A DNA stretch of 9,257 nt from an uncultured Eubacteriales bacterium (GCA_900555785.1 USMO01000052.1:1-9257), one strand, 5' to 3'; positions 1 through 7,410 are shown, counted from the stretch's first letter. Program-made: numbers and translations. The notes: generated from the letters alone by a model not told the origin.

Positions 1-367
1 CTGCTGGCGCCCCTGCGGGGTTCGACTGCGCGGCGGGTTAGGGCTGTTGCGTTCGCCCTTTCGTCCGTCCGCGCCGCTCCGCTCAGGATGACACGAAGGC
101 TGGTTTTTGCGTGGTTCCTTCATTTTTTATCCGTCATGGTTAGTGGTTATTAGCGTGGCGTATCACCACTTAACAACTACTATAACTACTATGCTAAATA
201 GCGAAGCACCGTCAAATTACTACTATCCAAGACGGATGAAAAGAGTAATTCTATGCCCCGAATAAGTCCACCGTGTCATCCTGAGCGGAGCGGCGCGGGA
301 GGGCGAAAAGACGAACAGTACAAGCCCTAACCCTCCGCGTAGTCGAACCCCGGAGGGGCGCCAGCAG
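1..367. repeat. Large imperfect inverted repeat (MITE-like or long-hairpin element) with a nested second repeat
   Basis: The left arm (about 1-95) and the reverse complement of the right arm (about 271-367) match along nearly their whole length, with scattered substitutions and a few small gaps. Both outer ends read CTGCTGGCGCCCCT and both inner ends read CCGCTCAGGATGACAC. The inner-end motif GTCATCCTGAGCG resembles a palindromic intergenic repeat core that I recall from many bacterial genomes. The window starts at the outer end of the left arm, so the element may extend further left. There is no open reading frame or transposase in the 473 nt before the first gene. The interior (96-270) carries a second, unrelated inverted repeat. 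The element could be a non-autonomous mobile repeat or a long structured transcript. The sequence shows the structure directly; its function is unknown. Confidence 0.8.
124..243. repeat. Inner inverted repeat of the TATCCAAGACG family, copy A
   Basis: The left arm ATCCGTCATGG (129-139) pairs with CCAAGACGGAT (227-237) with one mismatch. Weaker pairing extends outward through T-rich and A-rich flanks. The right arm shares the 13-mer ACTATCCAAGACG (222-234) exactly with 8380-8392, where it again forms one arm of an inverted repeat. The nested position inside the larger inverted repeat suggests that one repeat inserted into another. The AT-rich centre (about 160-215) has no ORF. Confidence 0.6.
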
Positions 368-473
368 GCGGGATCTCCGAACGGTAGAGGTAGTGGCAGT
401 CATTCACTAACTCTGGCAAGCAAAAAATGAAGGCTGTACATTACTTACCCCCAACTCAGAAAGGAGGAACCGC

Positions 474-1637
474 ATGGAGGACGTGTGGGAGAAGATCAAA
501 TCCTATATCCGGTATGCCGTGCGGTGCGTGGATCCGGTGCTGTTTTTCGGCGTGACGGCGCTCGGCATCCTGAGTATCGTAACCATTTTCGGCGCGGTGG
601 ACAATTTCGGCATGTCGAAGCTGAAAATGCAGGTGGCGATGTTCCTGGTGGGGAGCATTGCAACCGTGGTCATCGCGACGCTGGATTTCCGTGTGATTGT
701 GGACAAGCTGTGGTTACCGTTCTTCATCGGTTCGGTTGGACTGCTCGGCATTACGCTGATTTGGGGCAAGAGCGGCGTCAGCATGGAGACCGGCAACAAA
801 AGCTGGCTGCAGATTCCGCTGGTCGGGCTGATGATTCAGCCGTCCGAGTTCGTCAAGTTTGCGTTCATCTGCACGTTTTCCAAGCATCTGTTTACGGTGC
901 GTGACCGCATCAACCACCCCAAAAGCGTGCTGGGGCTTGCCCTGCATGCGGGCATCATTGTGGCGCTGATTCTCAAATCCGGCGACCTCGGGGTGGCGCT
1001 GGTCTACTTTGCAATCATTGCAATGATGCTGTTTTGCGCGGGGCTGCACCTGGGCTATTTCGGCGGCGGGACGGTGGCGCTGGTGCTGCTGTCGCCCTAT
1101 CTGTGGGAGAAGCTGGCGTTTTACCAGCAGCGGCGCATCATTGTGGGATTCAATCCCGAGCTGGACCCGCAGGGGAAGGGCTACCAGCCGCTGCTGAGCC
1201 GGCGGGCAATCTCGCACGGCGGGTTCTTCGGGCGGGGGCTGTTTTCCGGCGGCTACTACGAGGTCTTGGACGCCTCGCACACCGACTTCATGTTTGCGAC
1301 CATTTGCGAAAAGTTCGGTTTTGTAGGCGGTTTCTTCGTAATTGTGACCTTTTGCGTGATTGTGGTCCGCGTGTTCAGGATTGCCCGGATTGCGAACAAT
1401 TCGGATTACGGCGGCTTGATTTGCGCGGGCGTTGGCGCGATGTTTGTTGCGCAGATTCTCGAAAACCTCGGCATGACGCTGGCGATGCTGCCTGTAGTCG
1501 GCATTACGCTGCCGTTCCTCTCCTGCGGCGGCTCCTCGATGCTTGCAACCTTCCTGATGATGGGGTTGGTCCACAGCGTTTACGCGCATTCCAATGCGGT
1601 TCGGTCCAGCGTGGCGCTGAATGCGCTGGGCGACTGA
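474..1637 (+). CDS. rodA: SEDS-family peptidoglycan glycosyltransferase (RodA/FtsW/SpoVE type, RodA-like)
   Basis: This 387-residue polytopic membrane protein would polymerise lipid II into glycan strands, normally together with a class B penicillin-binding protein. About ten hydrophobic segments are spread over residues 20-375. SEDS landmarks are visible. IQPSE lies at 121-125. DLGVAL at 171-176 corresponds to the usual DLGTAL. HTDFMF at 269-274 carries Asp271 at the position of the essential aspartate of RodA. LPVVGITLPFLSCGGSS at 339-355 is the family signature, with Cys where Tyr is common. The length is normal for RodA. The ATG at 474 follows AAGGAGG at 461-467 by six bases, which fixes the start. 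No convincing promoter is visible in the repeat-rich upstream region, and no mreB or pbp gene is adjacent. The assignment to RodA over FtsW or SpoVE rests on overall signature similarity only, so the symbol is provisional. Confidence 0.9.
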   Translation: MEDVWEKIKSYIRYAVRCVDPVLFFGVTALGILSIVTIFGAVDNFGMSKLKMQVAMFLVGSIATVVIATLDFRVIVDKLWLPFFIGSVGLLGITLIWGKSGVSMETGNKSWLQIPLVGLMIQPSEFVKFAFICTFSKHLFTVRDRINHPKSVLGLALHAGIIVALILKSGDLGVALVYFAIIAMMLFCAGLHLGYFGGGTVALVLLSPYLWEKLAFYQQRRIIVGFNPELDPQGKGYQPLLSRRAISHGGFFGRGLFSGGYYEVLDASHTDFMFATICEKFGFVGGFFVIVTFCVIVVRVFRIARIANNSDYGGLICAGVGAMFVAQILENLGMTLAMLPVVGITLPFLSCGGSSMLATFLMMGLVHSVYAHSNAVRSSVALNALGD

Positions 1638-1663
1638 ATCTTTTCCTTCCTTGCATAAAATTG

Positions 1664-1712
1664 CCTCCGGCATCATAGAGTGTACCAGAAATACACGAAA
1701 TGATTCCGGAGG
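1664..1712 (+). promoter_or_regulatory. Hairpin pairing the ribosome binding site of the DUF4830 gene
   Basis: CCTCCGGCATCAT (1664-1676) pairs with ATGATTCCGGAGG (1700-1712), a 5-bp and a 7-bp stem separated by one mismatch. The loop contains a second perfect stem, GTGTA (1680-1684) with TACAC (1692-1696). The 3' arm includes the GGAGG (1708-1712) that serves the ATG at 1722, so folded RNA would hide the ribosome binding site. There is no U-tract, which argues against an intrinsic terminator. A regulatory role is inference. Confidence 0.5.
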
Positions 1713-1721
1713 TTGTTTGTT

Positions 1722-2210
1722 ATGTTCATCTATTCCATGCGTGCGGGTACCCTGAAACTCATCGGCGTAATCTGCGTTGCCCTGACGGTTCTGATTACGC
1801 TGATTGCCTTCGTTCCTACATACACGGTCGGCAGCGATGCCGTGAATGCCGGCAGCTCGGCTGAGATTCGCTACGACAAAGTTGGAAACGCCGATGATGT
1901 CAGTAAGTTTTTGGCGCAGTTCGGCTGGCAGACCGACGAAAAGCCGGAGGAGATGGGGACCGTGACAATCCCTGACACGTTTGACAAGGTTTTTGCCGCC
2001 TACAACGAGCTTCAGAAGGAGCAGGGGCTGAATCTCTCCAAGTACCGCGGCAAGGAGGTCACGCGCTACACCTTCCGTGTGACCAACTATGAGGGCTACG
2101 ACGGCAAGGTCCTCGCAAACGTTCTCGTTTACCGCAACCGCGTCATCGGTGGCGACATCTGCTCCGCTGACGCCTCCGGCTTCATCCACGGCTTCGCTGC
2201 ACGGGAGTGA
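1722..2210 (+). CDS. Membrane-anchored DUF4830-domain protein
   Basis: This is a 162-residue protein of unknown function. Residues 10-31 form one hydrophobic segment, either an uncleaved signal anchor or a signal peptide, placing the rest outside the membrane. Residues 56-158 resemble the clostridial DUF4830 domain. They contain a FLAQFGW segment near 63-69, an acidic VTIPDTFDKVFAAYNELQ stretch (81-98), LSKYRGKEVTRYTFRVTNY (105-123) and a C-terminal VIGGDICS (141-148). The family is known to me only as small clostridial proteins of no assigned role. I chose the ATG at 1722 because GGAGG (1708-1712) stands nine bases upstream; an in-frame TTG at 1713 abuts that site and is unlikely. The gene lies 84 nt after the SEDS gene on the same strand with no terminator between, so co-transcription is possible. 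Its last codons (GAG TGA) lie within the terminal repeat of the downstream palindromic element. Confidence 0.85.
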   Translation: MFIYSMRAGTLKLIGVICVALTVLITLIAFVPTYTVGSDAVNAGSSAEIRYDKVGNADDVSKFLAQFGWQTDEKPEEMGTVTIPDTFDKVFAAYNELQKEQGLNLSKYRGKEVTRYTFRVTNYEGYDGKVLANVLVYRNRVIGGDICSADASGFIHGFAARE

Positions 2211-2445
2211 GGGGAGAAGACCTTGGGGCGCCGCCCCAAACCCCGCTTAAGAAACTTTTTGAGAAAAGTTTCTTAAGAATCTTCAAAAACTTTCCCGCAG
2301 GGGGATACCGCAAACGCGGCACGAAAATTTTTCGAAGCTGCAGGTGGTATCCCCCTGCGGGAAAGTTCTTGAGGTTTTTAGGAACTTCTTTCAAGAAGTT
2401 CCTAAACAGGGCTTGGGGCAGCGCCCCAAGGTCTTCCCTCACTCC
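2204..2445. repeat. 242-bp composite palindromic element between convergent genes (AGACCTTGGGGC family, complete copy)
   Basis: The ends are inverted repeats: GGAGTGAGGGGAGAAGACC from 2204 on the + strand, and the same sequence less a 3-nt gap from 2445 on the - strand. Each continues into a small palindrome, TTGGGGC/GCCCCAA, at 2223-2239 and 2413-2429. Inside are a perfect 14-bp hairpin (2246-2259 with 2264-2277, 4-nt loop), a perfect 22-bp inverted repeat (2288-2309 with 2346-2367) and another perfect 14-bp hairpin (2377-2390 with 2393-2406, 2-nt loop). The whole element can fold as one nested structure. Both convergent genes end inside its terminal repeats. It has no long U-tract, so it is not a textbook intrinsic terminator, but it could block or end transcription from both sides. 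It has no coding capacity. MITE-like mobility is an inference. Confidence 0.85.
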
Positions 2446-3083
2446 AGGTACAGCGCATCCGCGTTGAGGAAGGCGTGAGCGCTGAGGCGGGAGTCGGTGG
2501 GGACGAGGCGGTGCGCGCCGCATTTTTTGCAGGTCACGAGAATGCCGTCGGGCGTGACCTCAGCGTCATAGTGGCGGTCGGGGTCCCCCTTGGGGCAGCG
2601 GCAGTAGATCTTGCCTTCGGCATCCATGTCGTTAATGACGAACATCACAATATCGCGAATCTGCGGGTCTGGGAGAGACTCTTCGTCATCCCGAAAGCGG
2701 TCGAAATTCTCAACGCCGCTTTTCTCCATCAGATCCATCAGTTCCAGCTCTGTCCGCGCCAGCTCTGCCTTGACATGGTTGACCTCGCCGGTCAGCGCGA
2801 TATTGAAGCCGGTGTAAGGGCAGGGGAGACAGAACAGATCCTTGTCGAAAAAGAGCGTCGGCGTGACGGTAAAGTGATGCGGTGTCGGGCAGAACATGCA
2901 GGGCACCGTCAGGTCAAATTTTCCGTCCCGACGGCTGGTGACCGTCATTTCGCTTTTGCCGCAGTCGCATTTCAGCTTGATCATATCGGCGTTCAGCGAA
3001 AAAAGCCCGACCGCAGACAGGACGCCTGCGCCGCAATGCGGGCAGCGGTAGGCGACGGTTGTTTGTTTAGCGTTCAGTATCAT
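2439..3083 (-). CDS. Conserved clostridial-type Cys-rich protein, putative multi-zinc-ribbon
   Basis: This 214-residue soluble protein has no signal peptide or membrane segment. Twelve cysteines fall in six pairs: C14/C17, C39/C41, C62/C65, C85/C88, C161/C163 and C185/C188. This is compatible with three zinc ribbons, two packed into the first 90 residues and one in the last 55. The middle (about 104-155) is charged and probably helical (KAELARTELELMDLMEK, 105-121). I recall similar hypothetical proteins in Clostridia but know no function; nucleic-acid or protein binding is only a guess from the zinc-ribbon pattern. The ATG at 3083 follows AGGAG by ten bases on the - strand. The stop codon lies within the terminal repeat of the palindromic element at 2204-2445. 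It is downstream of the foldase-like gene, separated by a hairpin terminator, so it may have its own promoter, though none is clear. Confidence 0.8.
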   Translation of the reverse strand: MILNAKQTTVAYRCPHCGAGVLSAVGLFSLNADMIKLKCDCGKSEMTVTSRRDGKFDLTVPCMFCPTPHHFTVTPTLFFDKDLFCLPCPYTGFNIALTGEVNHVKAELARTELELMDLMEKSGVENFDRFRDDEESLPDPQIRDIVMFVINDMDAEGKIYCRCPKGDPDRHYDAEVTPDGILVTCKKCGAHRLVPTDSRLSAHAFLNADALYLE

Positions 3084-3149
3084 GTCTTGACAGCTCCTGT
3101 CTGATCATCCTGATCGTTGTATTCGGTATCAGTATATTCCCGTCTTTGC

Positions 3150-3184
3150 AAAATGGCACGGAAAGCAATCCGTGCCATTTTTTT
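3150..3184 (-). terminator. Intrinsic terminator hairpin after the SurA-like gene, possibly bidirectional
   Basis: A perfect 13-bp stem, AAAATGGCACGGA (3150-3162) with TCCGTGCCATTTT (3169-3181), encloses a 6-nt loop. On the + strand it is followed by T7; on the - strand by ATTTTGC, a weaker U-tract. It sits about 12 nt past the stop codon of the leftward 755-residue gene, so the likely direction is leftward. No + strand gene ends near it. Confidence 0.75.
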
Positions 3185-3195
3185 ATAATGGGAGC

Positions 3196-5463
3196 TTACT
3201 TGTCAGCTGCGGTGGTCGTTTCGGTTGTGGGAAGGGCATCCATAATCGTGCTGTTCAGCTTGTAGCCTTCTCTGCACTCCTTGAGCCAATCCTCAATCGT
3301 CTTGTTGATGCTGCCGCTCATCGCAGAAGCTTTCCAGTTCTGCGTGCGCTCTATCACAACAGCCACATAGGTCACTTCCACCTCGGTCGTAGAAGACCCC
3401 GAGGAAGAGGAGGACGAAGAAGAGGTCTCCTTGCCGGTGATTTTTCCAATCTCGCCCGCTTCGCGTTTCTCGTCGAACAGCCACTTGGAAAGATCGGACA
3501 TCTTGGAGAGATCGCTTTCTTCAAAGCCGTAGTCAACAGTAGCGCCAAGCTCCTGCAGCGCGCGCCACAGTTCCACACCCGATTTTCCCATCAGCTTTTC
3601 TACAGCCTCGGCAGCCTGCGTGTCGCGGTCGGAACCCGTGAAGCTGAGGTAACCGCCCCAGATTGCAGTGGCATCATCCAGCTTCATCGATTTAATGACA
3701 GCGTAAACGGTGTAGGTGGTCTTCTTGTTATCGCCGTCCCCCTCGGTCTTTTCCTCCACATAGGTGTCGGCTTCTTTTGCGGGATCCTTCTTCTTGCCGG
3801 CATCATCACTGTTGATACCGAACAGCCACTTCGTAATCAGGTTTTTTTCCTTGTTGTCGCCTTCCAGATCCTCTTCGGTGTACTTGACGTATTTCTCATT
3901 CTTGGTGGTCAGAGCGGAGTTGACCTCGCTCTTCATGTCAACCAGAATCGAAACGGCAGCCGCAATGCGTTCCTTCTTTTCGTCGCTGTCGCCGTCTTCT
4001 GCCTTGGTGTCCTTCGTGTAGACTTCCCGAATCTCGTCGGTCTCGTCAATCAGCTCCAGGTTAATCAGGACAGAGTTGATAATATTCTGCTTGAAGTTTT
4101 CTTCATCCTTGAAGGAGTCGGCGGCATCAACCAGTTCGCACTTCCGGAACGCGAAGGTGAAGATGTCGTTCTTGTCGCTGTCGGTGCCCTTTTCGATATA
4201 GACCGCCACATAGATGCCGTCATCTGTGACCGCAATGGTCTCCACATCGCCGGACTTGCGGGAGGAGTCGGTGACCCAGGTCTTGACCTTGGTCGGTACA
4301 TCCGTGATGGCATCTTTCTTGAGCTTCTCCTGGAAGGTCAGCTCAAACTCCGAACCGGTCAGAATGTCCTTGGTCAGCGTGCCGGCCTTGTCGTTTTTGA
4401 TTGCATCGGACAGCTTCTTGTACAGCGCCTCGGCAACGGAGTTGGTGCCGGTTGCGTACTTGTTGTACAGAGCCTTGTAAGCCTTGTTTGCAACTGCCTC
4501 GGCAATCAGTTTCTTGACCGCCTTTGCATCGGTTGCGGCTTCAATGGCTTCTTTCAGGTTCTTGTCCTCGGTGACATACTCGATGTAGTCGGTGGAGAAG
4601 AAGCTGGATTTGTTGTCATCACGGTAAGCCTTCAGCTGCTCTTCGTCCATGATGCCATTCTTGATCAGGGATTCCTCCACTTTTTTGTTCTTGTCGGTCA
4701 GAACCTTGTTGTAAAGTGCAGCAATCACAGCCGCATTCTGTACATCCTGCTTGGTGACATCCGCGCCGATGTACTTCTTCAGGAAATCGCTGCCATTGGA
4801 GCAGATGTCCTGATTGTAGTATTTCTGGTTGTAGGCAACTTCTTTGGTGCCGCCATTGCCGTTGTCAACCTTGATGGTGGTGCCGGCGCTGAGCTTGGAC
4901 ATTGCGGCGTTGTTGGCAATGTTGACCCAGGTGTCAAGAGAGGTCAGCGCGTTCTCCTTGGCGGCCTTGATTTCTTCGTCGGTCAGGGTGATACCCAGGC
5001 TCTCGGCAAGGTCGCAGACCGCAACATAGCCGGTCAGAGAATCCGCGTTGTTCTCCAGAACGGTGCGCAGCGACGTGGGGGTCATGAACTGAGAGCGATA
5101 GCTGCTGAGCAGGTTCGCGTAAACGCTCATCGCGTTGGTAGAGCTGAGATAGCCCCAAGAGGAGTACAGGCTGATCATATAATTGATCTGGGATTCCCAC
5201 AAAAGATACGCAGAAGAGGCTTTGGTCAGATTGTACTGACCGTTCTTGCTTTCCACAAGCGGTGTCCGCGAACGGAATACGCCGTTGCTCCAGAGTGCGC
5301 CGACCACAACGCCGGCAACGATGAGGACCGCGAGCGCGCAGGCAATGGCAATCTTGGCGGATTTCGCCAGCGCCTTGCGGGGCTTTTTGACCTTCGGAGC
5401 GGTCTTCTTCGGCTCTTTGACCGCATCCGTGCGGTCAAGTCTGTTTCTGTTTCCTTTTCCCAT
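3196..5463 (-). CDS. Membrane-anchored SurA/PrsA-like foldase-type protein with degenerate rotamase-like modules
   Basis: This 755-residue protein has a basic cytoplasmic start (1-35), one membrane segment (about 36-58) and a large extracytoplasmic part. Residues 75-185 are helical and resemble the N-terminal chaperone domain of SurA/PrsA proteins, including LGITLTDEEIKAAKENAL (156-173). A W-x(n)-G-x(n)-YVAVxI motif occurs three times: W396 with IYVAVYIE (417-424), W546 with YTVYAVIK (584-591), and W661 with YVAVVIE (699-705). Each resembles the end of a parvulin-type domain, but no intact catalytic domain is recognisable. Isomerase activity is therefore doubtful and a chaperone role is more likely. 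The last module is split by a Ser-rich linker (680-691). The ATG at 5463 follows AAGGAG by nine bases. The gene lies 85 nt after RNase J on the same strand, with a possible promoter of its own. The family assignment is moderately secure; the gene itself is certain. Confidence 0.65.
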   Translation of the reverse strand: MGKGNRNRLDRTDAVKEPKKTAPKVKKPRKALAKSAKIAIACALAVLIVAGVVVGALWSNGVFRSRTPLVESKNGQYNLTKASSAYLLWESQINYMISLYSSWGYLSSTNAMSVYANLLSSYRSQFMTPTSLRTVLENNADSLTGYVAVCDLAESLGITLTDEEIKAAKENALTSLDTWVNIANNAAMSKLSAGTTIKVDNGNGGTKEVAYNQKYYNQDICSNGSDFLKKYIGADVTKQDVQNAAVIAALYNKVLTDKNKKVEESLIKNGIMDEEQLKAYRDDNKSSFFSTDYIEYVTEDKNLKEAIEAATDAKAVKKLIAEAVANKAYKALYNKYATGTNSVAEALYKKLSDAIKNDKAGTLTKDILTGSEFELTFQEKLKKDAITDVPTKVKTWVTDSSRKSGDVETIAVTDDGIYVAVYIEKGTDSDKNDIFTFAFRKCELVDAADSFKDEENFKQNIINSVLINLELIDETDEIREVYTKDTKAEDGDSDEKKERIAAAVSILVDMKSEVNSALTTKNEKYVKYTEEDLEGDNKEKNLITKWLFGINSDDAGKKKDPAKEADTYVEEKTEGDGDNKKTTYTVYAVIKSMKLDDATAIWGGYLSFTGSDRDTQAAEAVEKLMGKSGVELWRALQELGATVDYGFEESDLSKMSDLSKWLFDEKREAGEIGKITGKETSSSSSSSSGSSTTEVEVTYVAVVIERTQNWKASAMSGSINKTIEDWLKECREGYKLNSTIMDALPTTETTTAADK

Positions 5464-5499
5464 GATGGATTTCTCCTTCTGTTTTTTTATATTACCGCT

Positions 5500-5505
5500 A
5501 TTATA
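5500..5505 (-). promoter_or_regulatory. Possible promoter -10 box for the SurA-like gene
   Basis: A perfect TATAAT on the - strand lies 36 bases before the start codon and would give a leader of about 30 nt. No acceptable -35 box stands 16-18 bases upstream. Instead the -35/-10 spacer contains the inverted repeat CCTTC (5506-5510) and GAAGG (5518-5522), a possible activator or repressor site. The gene could equally be read from the RNase J promoter. Confidence 0.4.
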
Positions 5506-5548
5506 CCTTCTTCATGTGAAGGGAGCGTGTAAAACAACTGAAAATGGG

Positions 5549-7240
5549 TCAAACATTCATAATGACCGGCAGAATCATCGGCTTCCGCTTGGTCTTGCTG
5601 TAGAGGAACCGGGTCAGGTCGTCCTTGACGCGCTTCTTCAGCAGCATCCGGTCGGAATTTTCCCAATCGTCCAGCGCATCGGTCACGGCATCCAGCGCAA
5701 TCTGCTTGGCTTCTTCCATCAGTTCCTCCGATTCCCGGACGTAAACAAAGCCACGCGACACGATGTCGGGACCCGAAATCAGCTGGCGGTTGTAGAAGTC
5801 GACCGTTGCAACCACAACAATCAAGCCGTCCTGCGCGAGGTGCCGCCGGTCGCGGAGCACGATGTTGCCGACGTCGCCGACACCGTAACCGTCCACCAGC
5901 ACGCGCCCGGAGGGGACTGTGCCGGCCCAGTGCGGACCGTTTGCGTCAATCTCCAGCACTTTGCCGATTTCCGAGAGGAAGATGTTGCGGTCGTTCATGC
6001 CCATATAGCGGGCGAGATCGCGGTTTGCCACCAGGTGGCGCGCTTCGCCGTGAATCGGCATGAAATACTTCGGCTTGGTCAGCGCCTGCATGAGCTTCAG
6101 CTCCTCCTGGCAGGCATGCCCGGAAACGTGTACCTCGACAACCGCATCGTGAAGCACTTCCACTTCCTTTGCGGACAGCTCGTTGATAATGCGCCCAACG
6201 TCCTTTTCGTTGCCGGGGATTGCGCTGGCAGAAAGCACCACCAGATCGTTGGAATCGAGCGAAACCTGTGCGTGATCGGAGAATGCCATGCGGTAAAGCG
6301 CCGACATGGATTCGCCCTGGCTGCCCGTTGTAATCAGCGTCAACTCGCTCGGCTTGTAGCGTTTAATCTCGTTGATGTCGATCAGAACACCTGCGGGGAC
6401 CTTCATATATCCCAGTTCAATTGCCGCGCTGACGATGTTCAGCATGCTGCGCCCGGTGATGGCGACCTTCCGTTTATGCCGCGCGCTGGTGTCGATGATC
6501 TGCTGAACACGGTGTACATTGGACGAGAATGTTGCAATGATGATGCGCTTCTTCAAATGGGTGGAGAAGATATATTCCAGCGACGCGCCGACCTTCTTTT
6601 CGGACGGCGTGTGTCCGGGACGCTCTGCGTTGGTCGATTCGCACAGGAGCATCAGGACGCCCTCGCGCCCCAGCTCACCCAGACGGACGATGTCCATCAT
6701 GTCGCCGTCAATCGGCGTGGTGTCCAGCTTGAAGTCGCCGGTGTGGACCAGGGTTCCGAGCGGGGTGTGCAATGCGATTGCGCAGGCATCGGCAATGGAG
6801 TGGTTCACGTGAATGAATTCCGCTTCGATTGCGCCGAGTTTCACCCTGTCGCCCGCCTTGACGGTCCGCAGATCCGGTTTCCAGGGCAGGGTGTGCTCCT
6901 CCAGTTTGTTTTTAATGATCCCTAAGGTCAGCGGGGTTCCGTAGACCGGGGGATTGATTGTTCTGAGCACGTAGGGCACCGCGCCGATGTGGTCCTCGTG
7001 TCCGTGCGTCAGGAGAATACCGCGAATGCGGTCTTTGTTTGCTTCAAGATAGGTGATGTCGGGGATGACCAGATCGATTCCGGGCATATCGTCGTCCGGA
7101 AAAACGAGCCCGCAGTCGATGACAACCAGATCATTGTTGTATTCAATGACGGTCATGTTCTTGCCGATCTCACCCAATCCTCCGAGCGGGATGATGCGAA
7201 TCTTCCCGGTCGGCTTTTCTTTTTTGGGTCTTCTTGCCAT
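5549..7240 (-). CDS. rnjA: Ribonuclease J (metallo-beta-lactamase/beta-CASP RNase)
   Basis: This 563-residue cytoplasmic enzyme would have 5'-3' exonuclease and endonuclease activity in mRNA decay and rRNA maturation in Firmicutes. The metallo-beta-lactamase motif HGHEDH is at 79-84 (H79, H81, D83, H84). Further metal-ligand regions are VNHSIAD (145-151) and HTGDF (166-170). The beta-CASP part carries TTGSQGE (304-310), VSGHA (372-376) and PIHGEARHL (395-403). The C-terminal domain (about 445-563) ends in the typical KRKPMILPVIMNV. The length is normal for the family. The ATG at 7240 follows AAAGGA by six bases. It is transcribed from its own promoter at 7411-7439 with a leader of about 160 nt. 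Only one RNase J is visible here, so the J1/J2 distinction behind the symbol cannot be made. Confidence 0.97.
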   Translation of the reverse strand: MARRPKKEKPTGKIRIIPLGGLGEIGKNMTVIEYNNDLVVIDCGLVFPDDDMPGIDLVIPDITYLEANKDRIRGILLTHGHEDHIGAVPYVLRTINPPVYGTPLTLGIIKNKLEEHTLPWKPDLRTVKAGDRVKLGAIEAEFIHVNHSIADACAIALHTPLGTLVHTGDFKLDTTPIDGDMMDIVRLGELGREGVLMLLCESTNAERPGHTPSEKKVGASLEYIFSTHLKKRIIIATFSSNVHRVQQIIDTSARHKRKVAITGRSMLNIVSAAIELGYMKVPAGVLIDINEIKRYKPSELTLITTGSQGESMSALYRMAFSDHAQVSLDSNDLVVLSASAIPGNEKDVGRIINELSAKEVEVLHDAVVEVHVSGHACQEELKLMQALTKPKYFMPIHGEARHLVANRDLARYMGMNDRNIFLSEIGKVLEIDANGPHWAGTVPSGRVLVDGYGVGDVGNIVLRDRRHLAQDGLIVVVATVDFYNRQLISGPDIVSRGFVYVRESEELMEEAKQIALDAVTDALDDWENSDRMLLKKRVKDDLTRFLYSKTKRKPMILPVIMNV

Positions 7241-7281
7241 TGTAAATCCTTTCTTTCATAATGATGGGCATACGCGTAAAT

Positions 7282-7385
7282 CCCTCCCGGCTGCCGGCTG
7301 ACCACGCACGTCTCCGGCGGGAGGGGTTCGTACTCTATGAGGTTCGCAAAACAGGCAAACCGGCGCTCGTCCCGCCGCCTGCCTG
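7282..7385 (-). promoter_or_regulatory. Structured 5' leader of RNase J with two GC-rich hairpins
   Basis: The leader runs from about 7404 to 7241. The promoter-proximal hairpin pairs CAGGC (7352-7356) with GCCTG (7381-7385) and CGGCG (7361-7365) with CGCCG (7373-7377), separated by an internal loop. The second pairs CCCTCCCG (7282-7289) with CGGGAGGG (7318-7325) and CCGG (7294-7297) with CCGG (7314-7317), with a 4-nt bulge. Neither has a U-tract, so these are not classical attenuators. Autoregulation by the RNase through its own leader is a hypothesis. The leader is not a riboswitch class I recognise. Confidence 0.5.
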
Positions 7386-7410
7386 ATAAACGGTCACATA
7401 TCGTCTCTTT

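Noticed and set aside
406..447. Possible promoter for the SEDS gene (CTGGCA, 18-nt spacer, TACATT)
   Set aside because: Both boxes match only four of six consensus positions and nothing else supports them, so it is not listed as a feature.
1713..1721. TTG start three codons upstream for the DUF4830 protein
   Set aside because: It directly abuts GGAGG with no spacing, whereas the ATG at 1722 is nine bases away.
714..2189. 491-codon open frame on the - strand antisense to the SEDS and DUF4830 genes
   Set aside because: The product is His/Gln/Arg-rich with no recognisable family and lies opposite two well-supported genes. Rare use of TTA, CTA and TCA in the sense genes leaves few stops in the antisense frame.
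2182..2523. Short open frames on both strands across the palindromic element
   Set aside because: Their products are translations of the inverted repeats and mirror each other (repeated KLFEKSF-like and FPAGGY segments). They have no supporting start signals.
3172..5532. 786-codon open frame on the + strand antisense to the SurA-like gene
   Set aside because: It is longer than the real gene but has no family match, no ribosome binding site that I could see and starts within the terminator hairpin. The sense frame has a membrane anchor, repeated modules and a good ribosome binding site.
5246..6925. 559-codon open frame on the + strand antisense to RNase J
   Set aside because: It is opposite an unmistakable RNase J and overlaps the start of the SurA-like gene; it is explained by the same codon bias.
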